DNA from: Methanoculleus frigidifontis
Lineage (GTDB): Archaea > Halobacteriota > Methanomicrobia > Methanomicrobiales > Methanoculleaceae
Length of the DNA: 64,000 nt
NCBI RefSeq assembly: GCF_030464345.1
Contig: NZ_VCYH01000002.1
Location: 124,001-188,000 of the forward strand
Reading direction: 5' to 3'
Position 1 is the first letter of the stretch. Each line of letters opens with the position of its first letter. This document shows positions 38,584-46,534 of this stretch, one piece after another. A program made the translations under genes and the position numbers. Under the pieces are notes generated by a model, which was not told where the DNA came from, did not search any database, and saw only the letters and a program-made list of their open reading frames with translations.

Positions 38584-39321
38584 ATGGCAGAGGTGACACC
38601 GCTGCCGGCAGTGACCCACGCATCGATCAGCGACCGGGGAACACGAGCGAGGAACGAAGATGCACTCGTTACCGGATGGGTTGCCCGGTATCACCTCTTC
38701 GCGGTGGCGGACGGGCTCGGCGGGCACGCCCGGGGCAACGTGGCGAGCGCCACGGCAATCTCCGCCCTGCGGGAGACCCTGGAGCTGGCGCTCCCGCAGA
38801 CGGAGCCGCTCGCAGCCCTGTCGATGGGTTTTCGGCGGGCGAACGAGGCGATTCACCGGTATAACCGGCAGCACGGGCTGAACGCCGGGACAACGCTTGT
38901 GGCAGCGCTCCTCGACGAGAACGGCGTATGTTCCATCGGATCGGTCGGGGATTCCCGGGCGTACGTCATCACCGAAACGGCGCTCTGGCGCACGAAGGAT
39001 CACAGCCCGGTGCAGGAACTGGTGGATGCAGGACTCCTCTCTCCGGAGGAGGCGCTCGCCCACCCGCAGAAGAATGTCCTGACGCGGGCGCTCGGCCTTG
39101 CCGGGAGCGTGCAGGCCGACACGTACGAAAAAGATCTGCAGAATGCCGTCCTGCTTCTCAGCTCGGACGGCCTGCACGACGCTGTCTCCGAACGCCTGCT
39201 GCAGGAGATCGCGCTCGGATACGATCCTGCCGAGGCGTGCCGCAGGCTTGTTGCAGCCGCAAAATCAGCGGGCAGCAGCGACAACATCACCGTCGTCGTC
39301 GCCCGTCGCTCGGGGGACTGA
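38584..39321 (+). CDS. PP2C-family protein phosphatase
   Basis: A 245-residue PPM-type serine/threonine phosphatase. Metal-binding motifs in order: SDRGTRARNEDAL, FAVADGLGGHARG, IGSVGDSRAYVI, LLSSDGLHDAV and SSDNITVVVA. The length is that of the stand-alone stp/prpC group. It removes phosphate from Ser/Thr with two Mn or Mg ions. The frame is open upstream to 38347, but ATG 38584 after CGGAACGGAT is where the family begins. A cognate kinase is not in the window. Confidence 0.9.
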   Translation: MAEVTPLPAVTHASISDRGTRARNEDALVTGWVARYHLFAVADGLGGHARGNVASATAISALRETLELALPQTEPLAALSMGFRRANEAIHRYNRQHGLNAGTTLVAALLDENGVCSIGSVGDSRAYVITETALWRTKDHSPVQELVDAGLLSPEEALAHPQKNVLTRALGLAGSVQADTYEKDLQNAVLLLSSDGLHDAVSERLLQEIALGYDPAEACRRLVAAAKSAGSSDNITVVVARRSGD

Positions 39322-39326
39322 CCGGC

Positions 39327-39944
39327 TTATGAGATGGTGCTGCCGGCGAGGGCGGTCTCGATCGCCGTGCGCACACCCGCATTCTCCTCGCGTGCGAGAG
39401 CGCCTGTGAGCGCCGAAACCGCCCGTTCATCGCCGATGCGGCCGAGCGACGACGCAGCGCTCCGCCGCACGAACTCGTTCTCGTCATCGAGACGCGCAGC
39501 GAGCGGCGGGACCGCCCGCTCGTCGCCGAGAAGACCGAGCCCCTTCGCCGCCATATACCGGACATGATCTTTTTCATCGGCAAGTGCGGCAACCAGCGGA
39601 TCGAATGCAGCGGGCTCGTCTATCAGCCCGAGCGCCTCCGCCGCCCGGTAGCGCACTCTCCAGTCCGCGTCCCGGAGCGCCGCAGCGAGCGGCTCTACCG
39701 AGGGCGTGCCGAGTTTGACGAGCGCCTGCATCGCACGCTTCCGCACCTCCTTCTCAGGGTCGTGAAGGGCACCGATCAACCCCTCGACGGCCCGTGCGTC
39801 GGCAAGCGTTCCGAGGAAGATCGATGCCATCTGGCGGATGGACGAATCGTCATCCTTCGTAAGGGCTTCCCGGAGCGCCTGAATGCCCTCCTCCTCAACC
39901 GTGTAGTCTCTGTCCGAGCGGTAAGGTTCGTTTGATCTCTCCAT
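39327..39944 (-). CDS. HEAT-like (PBS-lyase) repeat protein
   Basis: A 205-residue all-helical solenoid built of about five 31-residue HEAT-like repeats with the recurring pattern AVxxLxxALxDxxxxVRxxAAxALGxIGD, for instance AFDPLVAALADEKDHVRYMAA and AVPPLAARLDDENEFVRRSAA. Such repeats bind proteins or cofactors. It converges on the PP2C gene, ending 5 bp after its stop. A GAGGTGTGA ribosome-binding site precedes ATG 39944. Confidence 0.85.
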   Translation of the reverse strand: MERSNEPYRSDRDYTVEEEGIQALREALTKDDDSSIRQMASIFLGTLADARAVEGLIGALHDPEKEVRKRAMQALVKLGTPSVEPLAAALRDADWRVRYRAAEALGLIDEPAAFDPLVAALADEKDHVRYMAAKGLGLLGDERAVPPLAARLDDENEFVRRSAASSLGRIGDERAVSALTGALAREENAGVRTAIETALAGSTIS

Positions 39945-40064
39945 GCGTCGTCACACCTCTCAATCAGCATCTGAAGAATTGCTTCATACTATGCCGCCGA
40001 TCCGTAAGTAGTGACCGATATGCATGCGGGCAGGCTCCCGCTCACCGGAGGGGAAGGAAAAAAA

Positions 40065-40202
40065 TTATCTGCCCCGCAGGATCAGCCACACAATCACCAG
40101 CACGGAGAAGAGAAAGACGGCGATAAAGAGGAACTCTTCCTCCAGGTAGAGGGCGACGTCCCCCGGGAGCGCCGTTGCCGTCGCATTCGGAAATTCTTCC
40201 AT
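40065..40202 (-). CDS. 45-residue single-helix membrane protein
   Basis: MEEFPNATATALPGDVALYLEEEF, then one membrane helix (LFIAVFLFSVLVIVWLIL) and a basic RGR end, which fits an outside-N, inside-C anchor. A TATA element (GCATTTATCTGC complement, 40226-40234) is centred 28 bp before the ATG. Function unknown. Confidence 0.5.
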   Translation of the reverse strand: MEEFPNATATALPGDVALYLEEEFLFIAVFLFSVLVIVWLILRGR

Positions 40203-40281
40203 ACGGCTTATTTTCCTGCCGCCGCAGATAAATGCAGCGGCCGCGGGTGTGTGTCAGGCGGTCACCCCGGGGGAATCTGCT

Positions 40282-40419
40282 CTACATAACCTCAGACAGC
40301 AGAACCGCCATAAACACGCCGAGGCTCGCAAACGCAACGACTGCGAGGAAGAGGATGACGTACCCCATACTGTTCATCAGTCCGTCCTCTGCCTGCGAGT
40401 GGGTGAGCGCGCGCATCAT
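40282..40419 (-). CDS. 45-residue single-helix membrane protein
   Basis: The sequence begins MMRALTHSQAEDGLMNS and continues with one membrane helix (GYVILFLAVVAFASLGVFMAVLL), ending SEVM. A strong TATA box (CTTTTAAATAATC, near 40442-40453 on the minus strand) is centred 28 bp before the ATG. It lies in tandem with the other 45-residue membrane gene but is not an evident copy of it. Confidence 0.55.
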   Translation of the reverse strand: MMRALTHSQAEDGLMNSMGYVILFLAVVAFASLGVFMAVLLSEVM

Positions 40420-40595
40420 AGGAACCCATACACACCCCACGATTATTTAAAAGTTTGCCCTGCCGGGGAGGAGCCACAGGCCCTGCCGGACGATACGGGA
40501 GCTTGCGATGCTGCGGGAAGAGGGAGGGGCAGACAGCAGGAGCCTGACGGCCACGGCGATACGATCTGCAGCACTGCCGGAGAAAGACGTTGGTA

Positions 40596-40668
40596 CGCCC
40601 AGGACGGAATTCGAATCCGTGTCGACGGCGTGACAGGCCGTCATGATAGGCCACTACACTACCTGGGC
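40596..40668 (-). tRNA. tRNA-Asp(GTC), copy 1
   Basis: 73 bases; acceptor GCCCAGG pairs with CCTGGGC, and the discriminator G fits aspartate identity. The anticodon loop CTGTCAC gives GTC. The T-arm contains TTCGAAT. The sequence is the same as the second copy. CCA is not encoded. Confidence 0.95.
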
Positions 40669-40717
40669 ACCGATGATCGGGAACAGACACTTTTCAAAAT
40701 GCAATGAGAATGGAATA

Positions 40718-40790
40718 CGCCCAGGACGGAATTCGAATCCGTGTCGACGGCGTGACAGGCCGTCATGATAGGCCACTACACTACCTGGGC
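40718..40790 (-). tRNA. tRNA-Asp(GTC), copy 2
   Basis: 73 bases with the same sequence as the copy at 40596-40668, separated by 49 bp. It lies 14 bp after the tRNA-Tyr in the direction of transcription, so the three are probably one precursor. Confidence 0.95.
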
Positions 40791-40804
40791 ACCAATGAGT
40801 GAGA

Positions 40805-40911
40805 TCCCGCCTCCCGGATTCGAACCGGGGACATCGCGGTAGCCGCGCAGTTCGCCGAAGCGGCGAGTCTATACTACAGCCGCGCACTCTACCAGTCTGA
40901 GTTAAGGCGGG
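40805..40911 (-). tRNA. tRNA-Tyr(GTA) with a 33-base intron
   Basis: 107 bases with the intron. Acceptor CCCGCCT/AGGCGGG has the C1:G72 pair required by archaeal TyrRS. Anticodon stem CGCGG/CCGCG; the loop CTGTAG is interrupted after position 37 by a 33-base intron (40841-40873), whose own hairpin is CGCCG-CTT-CGGCG, consistent with a bulge-helix-bulge substrate. A TATA-like CTTTAATAAC lies at 40941-40950. Confidence 0.92.
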
Positions 40912-40994
40912 ACACTGCGCTAACAATGTATGAGAGACTCGTTATTAAAGATGTCGATTATGCTCCCGCTTTTGCCCGGAAATCCGCCAATCCC

Positions 40995-41002
40995 TTTATA
41001 TA
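40995..41002 (+). promoter_or_regulatory. TATA box of the leuA leader
   Basis: TTTATATA centred 27-28 bp before ATG 41026 and about 64 bp before leuA ATG 41063. The predicted start of transcription is therefore near the upstream frame. Confidence 0.6.
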
Positions 41003-41025
41003 TGAGGCCGTTCAAGGAGTATGAT

Positions 41026-41088
41026 ATGGAACGCATGAACGCAGGCGCAGCCGCGTACGCTGATGCGTACTGTCTTCTTCTCCGCTAG
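41026..41088 (+). CDS. Upstream 20-codon reading frame overlapping leuA, with three Leu codons
   Basis: Reads MERMNAGAAAYADAYCLLLR then TAG. Its ATG follows AAGGAG at 41014-41019 with six bases spacing and matches the predicted transcript start. Codons 17-19 are CTT CTT CTC. It overlaps the first 26 bases of leuA in another frame. It could be a leader peptide affecting leuA; the leucine run could also arise by chance from the overlapping leuA codons. Confidence 0.4.
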   Translation: MERMNAGAAAYADAYCLLLR

Positions 41089-42598
41089 CCACGCGAACAA
41101 AAACGTCACTGTTTTCGATACCACTCTCAGAGACGGCGAGCAGACGCCGGGCATCTCGTTCACACGCGAGCAGAAACTCGGCATTGCACAGCAACTCTCG
41201 GACATCGGCGTTCACGCCATCGAAGCAGGATTCCCGGCATCGTCCGATGCCGAGAGAGAGATCGTCAGGGCAATCCGGACACTGCCGCTCTCATCAAAGG
41301 TCTGCGGCCTGGCGCGATCGCTGACCGCCGACGTCGACGCATGCCTCGACTGCGACGTGGACATGGTGCACGTCTTCATCCCGACGTCCGACATCCAGCG
41401 CGAGCACACCATCAAAAAGAGCCGCGAGCAGGTGCTCGAGGCCACCCGCTCGATCGTCGGGTATGTCCGCGACCACGTCGACCTCTGCATGTTCTCGGCG
41501 ATGGATGCCACCCGCACGGACTGGAACTACCTGATCGAGGTTTTCCGGGCGGCGGTCGACGGCGGCGCCACGATCATCAACGTCCCCGACACCGTCGGCG
41601 TCATCACACCGACGGCGATGAAGGAGCTCGTCACCCGCATCGCCGGGGAGGTGCACTGCCCGATCGACGTCCACTGCCACAACGACTTCGGCCTCGCCGT
41701 CGCCAACACCATTGCGGCGGTGGAGGCCGGGGCGGCGCAGGTGCAGGTGACGGTCAACGGCCTCGGTGAGCGGGCCGGGAACGCCGATCTCGCGCAGACG
41801 GTGATGACGCTCGAGTCCATCTACGGCATCGATACCGGGATCACCACGACCGGCCTCGTCGAGACGTCACGCCTCGTCTCCCGCTACGCCGGCATCCAGA
41901 TCCAGCCCACGCAGCCGATCGTCGGTGAGAATGCCTTTGCCCACGAGAGCGGCATCCACTCTCACGGGGTGCTCGCCCGGTCCGACACCTTCGAACCCGG
42001 GATCATGACGCCCGAGATGGTCGGGCACCGCCGGAGGCTGAAACTCGGCAAACACGCCGGGCGGCACGCCGTGCGGCAGATGCTCACCGAAGTGCACCTC
42101 GAGCCGGACGATGCCCAGCTCGACGAGATCGTCCGCCGGGTGAAGGTCATCGCCGGCAAGGGCAAACGGGTTACCGACGCAGACCTCTACGAGATCGCCG
42201 AGAGCGTCATGAAGATCCGGGCCGATGCACGGACGATCGACCTGCAGGATATCGCCATCATGACCGGAAACCATGTCCTCTCGACCGCGAGCGTGCGGGC
42301 GACCGTCAACGGGACCGAGCACACCTTCTCCAGTGTCGGGAACGGCCCGGTCGATGCCGCCGTCAAGGCGATCCTCGGCATCCTGCCGGCACCCATCCAC
42401 CTCAAGGAGTTTCACATCGACGCGATCTCGGGAGGTACGGATGCACTCGGTCACGTCACCATTGCCGTCGAGGATGCGCGGGGCAGGGTCTTTGAGGCCA
42501 GCGGCTCCAGCGACGACATCGTCCTCGCATCGGTCGAGGCGGTGATCAACGCCATCAACCTGGTCTGCAGGATAGACCGCAACGGACAGTGCGGATAA
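41063..42598 (+). CDS. leuA: 2-Isopropylmalate synthase-type acyltransferase
   Basis: A 511-residue member of the IPMS/homocitrate/citramalate synthase family, joining acetyl-CoA to a 2-oxo acid. The catalytic core opens VTVFDTTLRDGEQTPG (R23, D24 at the active site). The metal site HCHNDFGLA and GLGERAGNADL follow. A C-terminal regulatory LeuA domain (about residues 385-511, ASVRATVNGTEHTF, FEASGSSDDIVLASVEAVI) is present, favouring true IPMS. Homocitrate or citramalate synthase of the archaeal type cannot be excluded. No start with in-frame similarity exists upstream, since the frame has a stop at 41036. Confidence 0.85.
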   Translation: MRTVFFSASHANKNVTVFDTTLRDGEQTPGISFTREQKLGIAQQLSDIGVHAIEAGFPASSDAEREIVRAIRTLPLSSKVCGLARSLTADVDACLDCDVDMVHVFIPTSDIQREHTIKKSREQVLEATRSIVGYVRDHVDLCMFSAMDATRTDWNYLIEVFRAAVDGGATIINVPDTVGVITPTAMKELVTRIAGEVHCPIDVHCHNDFGLAVANTIAAVEAGAAQVQVTVNGLGERAGNADLAQTVMTLESIYGIDTGITTTGLVETSRLVSRYAGIQIQPTQPIVGENAFAHESGIHSHGVLARSDTFEPGIMTPEMVGHRRRLKLGKHAGRHAVRQMLTEVHLEPDDAQLDEIVRRVKVIAGKGKRVTDADLYEIAESVMKIRADARTIDLQDIAIMTGNHVLSTASVRATVNGTEHTFSSVGNGPVDAAVKAILGILPAPIHLKEFHIDAISGGTDALGHVTIAVEDARGRVFEASGSSDDIVLASVEAVINAINLVCRIDRNGQCG

Positions 42599-42615
42599 AA
42601 GAACAAGTGAAGGGG

Positions 42616-42978
42616 TTAACTGGCACCCGGGGGCTGCTGCCCTTCCAGCGCCCCTTTGACCTGTGCAGAGAGCTGCTCGAACCGCCCCTGCAGGGTCTTC
42701 TCCTGCTTCTCAAGGGACTTGATACGCAGTTCGAGGTTCTCGATCTTTTCGTTCAGGGATGCCAGAACCTTCTCTTTGCTCTGCTGCATCATGACCGTGC
42801 CGACGCTCATGTAGACGTTCGCATCCTCGGCGACGTCCCCGAGATCCTCGACAGCTCGCTTTGCCTCCCTGACCGTCATCTCGTACTGCGCTTTCTGCGA
42901 GACGATCGTCTGCAGCTGCTGCTGCATCTGCTGCAGCATGGCGAGCTGATTCTGAACTTTCGGCGGTATGGAATCCAT
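42616..42978 (-). CDS. pfdB: Prefoldin subunit beta
   Basis: A 120-residue co-chaperone subunit: two long coiled-coil helices (VQNQLAMLQQMQQQLQTIVSQ, EKIENLELRIKSLEKQEKTLQ) joined by a beta-hairpin region (EDANVYMSVGTVMMQ). With the alpha subunit it forms the hexamer that captures unfolded proteins. ATG 42978 follows GGTGAAG. It is the last gene of the translation superoperon and converges on leuA. Confidence 0.93.
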   Translation of the reverse strand: MDSIPPKVQNQLAMLQQMQQQLQTIVSQKAQYEMTVREAKRAVEDLGDVAEDANVYMSVGTVMMQQSKEKVLASLNEKIENLELRIKSLEKQEKTLQGRFEQLSAQVKGALEGQQPPGAS

Positions 42979-43133
42979 CTTCACCAATCTCCTGTATGGG
43001 TCTTCTGTGTCATCGTAGATATGCATGATGACGGCGGGAGAGGTCATTGCACACCTGCAAGACTCTCACGCTCTTTGCCTACATGATACGCACCTTCAGG
43101 CATTAAAAGATGAGGATTTCACCAGCAGGCCGG

Positions 43134-43895
43134 CTAGACGATCTCGTAGCGGCCGATACCGGTCTTCATCGCACCCCGAACCCGCTGCCAGCCGTCGCTC
43201 GGCCCGGTGAGGGTGAGCACCGCCCGGTCGCGCAGTTCGTTTCCGGACCAGCCGAAGACGAACCAGGTGTTCGAACCGGTCAGGCCGACGGTGATCGTCA
43301 CCCGGGCGTCGGGCGCCGCCCTGTAGGAGGCAAAGAACGCTGTTTCGTAGGTATAACAGACCGGCGGCGATGCGGGATCGTGCGGGAAGTCACACGCGAC
43401 CCCCGTCAGGCTGTACTTCGGCCGGAGCAGCGTGCTGTTTCCCAGCGGATGGGCGGTATCGATCACCGCGCCGGCGTCGGCCTCGGCGACGAGCCTGATC
43501 GGCACGAGCACCGGCGATGCGGCAGGGTTCCCCTCCTCGCCTACGGCAACCGGCGGAGGGCGGTACTCCGGTGCGATCCGGTCTGCGGTGATCTTCATGA
43601 ACGTGGCGTTTCCGGCACCGTAAAGGCCGATACCCCACCCCCGGGGAAGGCCGGCAAGGTCGCCCCTGCCGACCGCCAGGGTGACCGGGGAGCGGCCGCC
43701 GTTCTCGGGCAGCGGGAGGAAGAGGGTCACGTTCGTAAGCACTCTGTCGGTCTCGAGCGTTATCTCGTAGGTGTAGGTGCTCGAGAGCGTCTCCGCGTAG
43801 GTGCTCTGGACATAGGCAGAGAACCCTATGAACAGACCGGCCAGGAGCAGGGCGATACAAAGAATCCTGACCAGGTGCCGAAGTGCCGTATCCAT
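43134..43895 (-). CDS. Membrane-anchored or secreted protein, unknown
   Basis: A 253-residue protein with an N-terminal hydrophobic segment (ILCIALLLAGLFIGFSAYV), a probable signal or anchor, followed by a beta-rich extracellular part (YTYEITLETDRVLTNVTLFLPLPENGGRSPV...). Two cysteines (CDFPHDPASPPVC) could pair. It contains several N-x-S/T sequences suitable for N-glycosylation. It lies between pcc1 and pfdB in the superoperon, where no member is expected. No family recognised. Confidence 0.7.
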   Translation of the reverse strand: MDTALRHLVRILCIALLLAGLFIGFSAYVQSTYAETLSSTYTYEITLETDRVLTNVTLFLPLPENGGRSPVTLAVGRGDLAGLPRGWGIGLYGAGNATFMKITADRIAPEYRPPPVAVGEEGNPAASPVLVPIRLVAEADAGAVIDTAHPLGNSTLLRPKYSLTGVACDFPHDPASPPVCYTYETAFFASYRAAPDARVTITVGLTGSNTWFVFGWSGNELRDRAVLTLTGPSDGWQRVRGAMKTGIGRYEIV

Positions 43896-43946
43896 ACCAT
43901 CACCGGGGTGAAGAGGTCACCTCTGTGAACTAGGGCGACTGAGAGC

Positions 43947-43952
43947 AAAAAA
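43947..43952 (-). terminator. Oligo-T terminator after pcc1
   Basis: Six T on the minus strand, 11 bases after the stop of pcc1. Confidence 0.45.
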
Positions 43953-43962
43953 GGAAGCGATA

Positions 43963-44214
43963 CTATTCCGGGGAGGGGGAGCAGACCAGCTGGCGCACCT
44001 CGTCGGCGATGTTGATCAGCCGCAGCCAGGTGTTCAGGGCGGCACGGAGCGCCGCCGCATCGGCGGCAGTGACCGAGAGGACGAGGGTTGACTCGTCCTC
44101 GAGCCGGACCTCGGCCCGCGAACGGCCTGCAACCTCCCCCTGCTCCTGGCAGACGGAGCGGTAGAGGAGGCCGGCATCCTCGGCCGTGAACCGGAACGTC
44201 GCCGAGTAGGTCAT
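43963..44214 (-). CDS. pcc1: KEOPS complex subunit Pcc1
   Basis: An 83-residue Pcc1/CGI-121-associated subunit of KEOPS, needed for N6-threonylcarbamoyladenosine at position 37 of tRNAs. A helix-strand pattern is seen with RSRAEVRLEDESTLVLSV and AALRAALNTWLRLINIADEV. The length matches. It overlaps the Brix-domain gene by 4 bp and follows rpoP in the usual archaeal order. Confidence 0.9.
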   Translation of the reverse strand: MTYSATFRFTAEDAGLLYRSVCQEQGEVAGRSRAEVRLEDESTLVLSVTAADAAALRAALNTWLRLINIADEVRQLVCSPSPE

Positions 44215-44615
44215 GCCTCTCCCACCGTGAGGGTATAGTGCTTCCGCTGCGTGCCGTCGAACGCCAGCGTCCGCGGGTCGAGGGCGTCCGTATAGACGAC
44301 GCTCAGGTATTCTTTCAGGTCGTCGTACAGGGCGCGGTTCCCGGTGCAGAGGCCCCGGCGGATCTCACCCGCGCGGGTGTCGACGGAAAAACCGGCTACG
44401 GCGATGCTGACGAGAGGCTCTCCGTCGACGAAGAGCTCGAAAAAATATGCGCGGCGTCTGCTGGAGACGAGGAGCACCGTCCGGTTCTCCCGGAAGATCT
44501 CCTCAAGCCCCATCTTGCCGCGGGAAAAAAATCTCTCCTGAAGCGCAAATGCGAGGTCGCGCGCCAGAGACCGCACTTCAGGGAGCGGTTTTCTCGACGT
44601 GGTGACGACCGTCAT
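44211..44615 (-). CDS. Brix domain ribosome biogenesis protein (Imp4-like)
   Basis: A 134-residue archaeal single Brix-domain protein. It opens [22 protein letters not shown], the conserved Imp4/Brix start. It includes [26 protein letters not shown] and the RKHYTLTVG end. It is expected to bind rRNA precursors. Its ATG overlaps the rpoP stop by ATGA, indicating translational coupling. Confidence 0.88.
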   Translation of the reverse strand: MTVVTTSRKPLPEVRSLARDLAFALQERFFSRGKMGLEEIFRENRTVLLVSSRRRAYFFELFVDGEPLVSIAVAGFSVDTRAGEIRRGLCTGNRALYDDLKEYLSVVYTDALDPRTLAFDGTQRKHYTLTVGEA

Positions 44616-44743
44616 CGCGCCTTGAGATCTTTTATAGCGGCGCCACGCTCTTTGAAGAGGATACGGTGTCCGCAGTAGGGGCATCGGATATTGATGTCGA
44701 TATCCACCTTCTGCTTGCACCGTGCACACTTATAGGCAGCCAA
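44612..44743 (-). CDS. rpoP: DNA-directed RNA polymerase subunit P
   Basis: A 43-residue subunit (eukaryotic Rpb12 equivalent). It has a zinc ribbon with C6, C9, C21 and C24 (YKCARCK and [10 protein letters not shown]). The start is TTG at 44743, preceded by AAGGAGGT, the strongest ribosome-binding site in this block. It is short enough to be missed by gene finders. It lies 5 bp after the L37Ae stop. Confidence 0.92.
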   Translation of the reverse strand: MAAYKCARCKQKVDIDINIRCPYCGHRILFKERGAAIKDLKAR

Positions 44744-44748
44744 ACGGG

Positions 44749-45039
44749 TTATACCTCCTTCTGCAGCGAACGCTCGATGCTCCGGGAAGCGACACGCATC
44801 GTCGGGGTCTCCGGCACATACGTCCCTCCGGCGAACTTAAACCCGCACTTGCGGCACTCCCAGATGCCGGTACCGCGGCGGCGAACCGCCACCTGATCAC
44901 ACCGCGGGCAGGCGTGGAGAGCACGCGAGACCTTCTCGATCTGGTTGACTCTCTTTCTGATAAACCGCCCATACCGCGGGCCAAAGCGGCCCGCACTTCC
45001 GACAACCCTGCCCTTAGCACTCTGTTTGCGTTTTGCCAT
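44749..45039 (-). CDS. rpl37ae: Ribosomal protein L37Ae (eL43)
   Basis: A 96-residue large-subunit protein, [24 protein letters not shown], with zinc ribbon C44, C47, C62, C65 (HACPRCDQV and [10 protein letters not shown]). It binds 23S rRNA. It opens the second half of the superoperon under a TATA box at 45061-45070. Confidence 0.96.
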   Translation of the reverse strand: MAKRKQSAKGRVVGSAGRFGPRYGRFIRKRVNQIEKVSRALHACPRCDQVAVRRRGTGIWECRKCGFKFAGGTYVPETPTMRVASRSIERSLQKEV

Positions 45040-45060
45040 TCCGCATACCTCTGATATGTC

Positions 45061-45070
45061 CTTTTATATT
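45061..45070 (-). promoter_or_regulatory. TATA box for the L37Ae-rpoP-Brix-pcc1 unit
   Basis: AATATAAAAG on the minus strand, centred about 27 bp from ATG 45039, within the short gap to SBDS. Confidence 0.5.
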
Positions 45071-45101
45071 TGTGTTTTCGCTTAATATAGTTACTCAACA
45101 A

Positions 45102-45800
45102 TCATCGATCGAGAATTCTGGCGTCGGCATCTCCCTTCGACAACCGGTTCACGAGGTCGAAGAACTCCTCCTGGATCCCGGCGGGAATTCTCACGACACA
45201 GATCCACGACCCGTCCTTCTGCCATTCGTTCTGCTCGATGGTGGCCGCCGACTGGATCTCCCCGAACGCACGCGCCGCATAGTCTGCCGGGAACTTCACC
45301 GCAATCCGGATCTCCTCGAAACGGATGGGAAGAATCGGGCGGAGCGCCTTGACGGCCTCTTTGACAAGCTCGTCGAGGTGCTTGAACGGATCGGGGTTGA
45401 ACTTTGCCTGGTCCAGGGCGAGCTCGATCCGCTGCGGCGGGTGCGGAAGATTATTCTGGGGGTTGATGGCGTTTCGCGCGATGAACGTGATGACCTGCCG
45501 CCGTTTGTCGGCGATCATCTGCCTGCGCTGCTCGGCGGTGAGGTGGATCTCGCCCTTCCGGATGATCCGGCGGGCGATGGGATCGAACTCCGTGGTGTCG
45601 AAGACCTTCTTGAGCGACTCTTCGGACGCCTTCTCTGCGTGGCCTGCGTTCGAGAAGACGTACTCCGCGGCGACGACGTCCTCGAGATCGACGTCTTCGC
45701 CGTGCCGGACCAGCGCCGCCATATCGGGGTCGACGAGAACCTCGAACCGTTCACCGTGGCTTTCCAGCCGTGCCACCACTGCCTTGTCGAGGGGGATCAT
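45102..45800 (-). CDS. Ribosome maturation protein SBDS
   Basis: A 232-residue protein with the three-domain SBDS architecture. The N-terminal FYSH domain is recognisable by VVARLESHGERFEVLVDPD and IRKGEIHLTAEQRRQM. Then a helical domain (FIARNAINPQNNLPHPPQRIE) and a C-terminal ferredoxin-like domain follow. It releases the anti-association factor aIF6 from nascent large subunits. ATG 45800 (MIPLDKA) is used; GTG 45815 inside the psmA stop is an alternative. Confidence 0.93.
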   Translation of the reverse strand: MIPLDKAVVARLESHGERFEVLVDPDMAALVRHGEDVDLEDVVAAEYVFSNAGHAEKASEESLKKVFDTTEFDPIARRIIRKGEIHLTAEQRRQMIADKRRQVITFIARNAINPQNNLPHPPQRIELALDQAKFNPDPFKHLDELVKEAVKALRPILPIRFEEIRIAVKFPADYAARAFGEIQSAATIEQNEWQKDGSWICVVRIPAGIQEEFFDLVNRLSKGDADARILDR

Positions 45801-45811
45801 GCAGGACCGAC

Positions 45812-46534
45812 TCACTCTTCGTACTGCTCGACGAACGTCTTCACTTCTTCCGGCTCCATCTTCCGGAACGTCTTCTCTTCGAGGGAGACAACACCGATCT
45901 CGACCGTGTTCACGTCGAACTTGCCTTCGGTGGCGGCGTGCAGGGCTTTGAGCCCGAGCTTGATGGCATCGGCGAAGCCGGCCTCTTCGTTGTACTCGTC
46001 CTCGAAGACCTTCATGACGGCGGGCCGGCCGGTGCCGATCCCCGTCGCCTTGTACTCGAGCAGCGTGCCGCTCGGGTCGGTCTCGAAGAGACGGGCTTCA
46101 TCGTCGCTGATGCCGGCGATGAGGAGAGCGGTGCCGTACGGCCGGGCTCCGCCGAACTGGGTGTAGACCTGCATGTGGTCGCAGAGTTTCTTTGCAAGAA
46201 CCTCCACGTCGATCGGTTCGTCGTAGGAGACGCGGTTGATCTGGCTCTCCACCCGTGCCCGGTCCACGAGCGAGCGTGCGTCCCCGACGAGGCCGGAGGA
46301 CGCCACGCCGATGTGGGTGTCGATCCTGAAGATCTTCTCGATGGATACCGGTTCGAGCAGGCGGGAGCTGACCCGTTTGTCGACGATCAGGACGACGCCG
46401 TCGGCACACTTGATACCGACGGCGGTCGTGCCCCGCTTGACTGCTTCACGTGCATACTCGACCTGATAGAGCCGGCCGTCCGGGCTGAATACGGTGATTG
46501 CCCGGTCATACCCCATTTGATATTGTGGCTGCAT
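45812..46534 (-). CDS. psmA: Proteasome subunit alpha
   Basis: A 240-residue 20S proteasome alpha subunit: [27 protein letters not shown] is the diagnostic N-terminal segment that gates the pore. [18 protein letters not shown] and [14 protein letters not shown] follow. The active threonine of beta subunits is absent, as expected. The C-terminal tail [12 protein letters not shown] is acidic. It overlaps pop5 by one base. Confidence 0.97.
   Translation of the reverse strand: MQPQYQMGYDRAITVFSPDGRLYQVEYAREAVKRGTTAVGIKCADGVVLIVDKRVSSRLLEPVSIEKIFRIDTHIGVASSGLVGDARSLVDRARVESQINRVSYDEPIDVEVLAKKLCDHMQVYTQFGGARPYGTALLIAGISDDEARLFETDPSGTLLEYKATGIGTGRPAVMKVFEDEYNEEAGFADAIKLGLKALHAATEGKFDVNTVEIGVVSLEEKTFRKMEPEEVKTFVEQYEE

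Noticed and set aside
40596-40790. CRISPR-like repeat pair near 40.6-40.8 kb
   Set aside because: The repeated unit is a complete tRNA-Asp gene with cloverleaf pairing; only two units exist. No CRISPR array was seen in the window.
41014-41088. Classical transcription attenuator before leuA
   Set aside because: No terminator hairpin with a T-run lies between the leader frame and leuA, so only a translational effect is conceivable.
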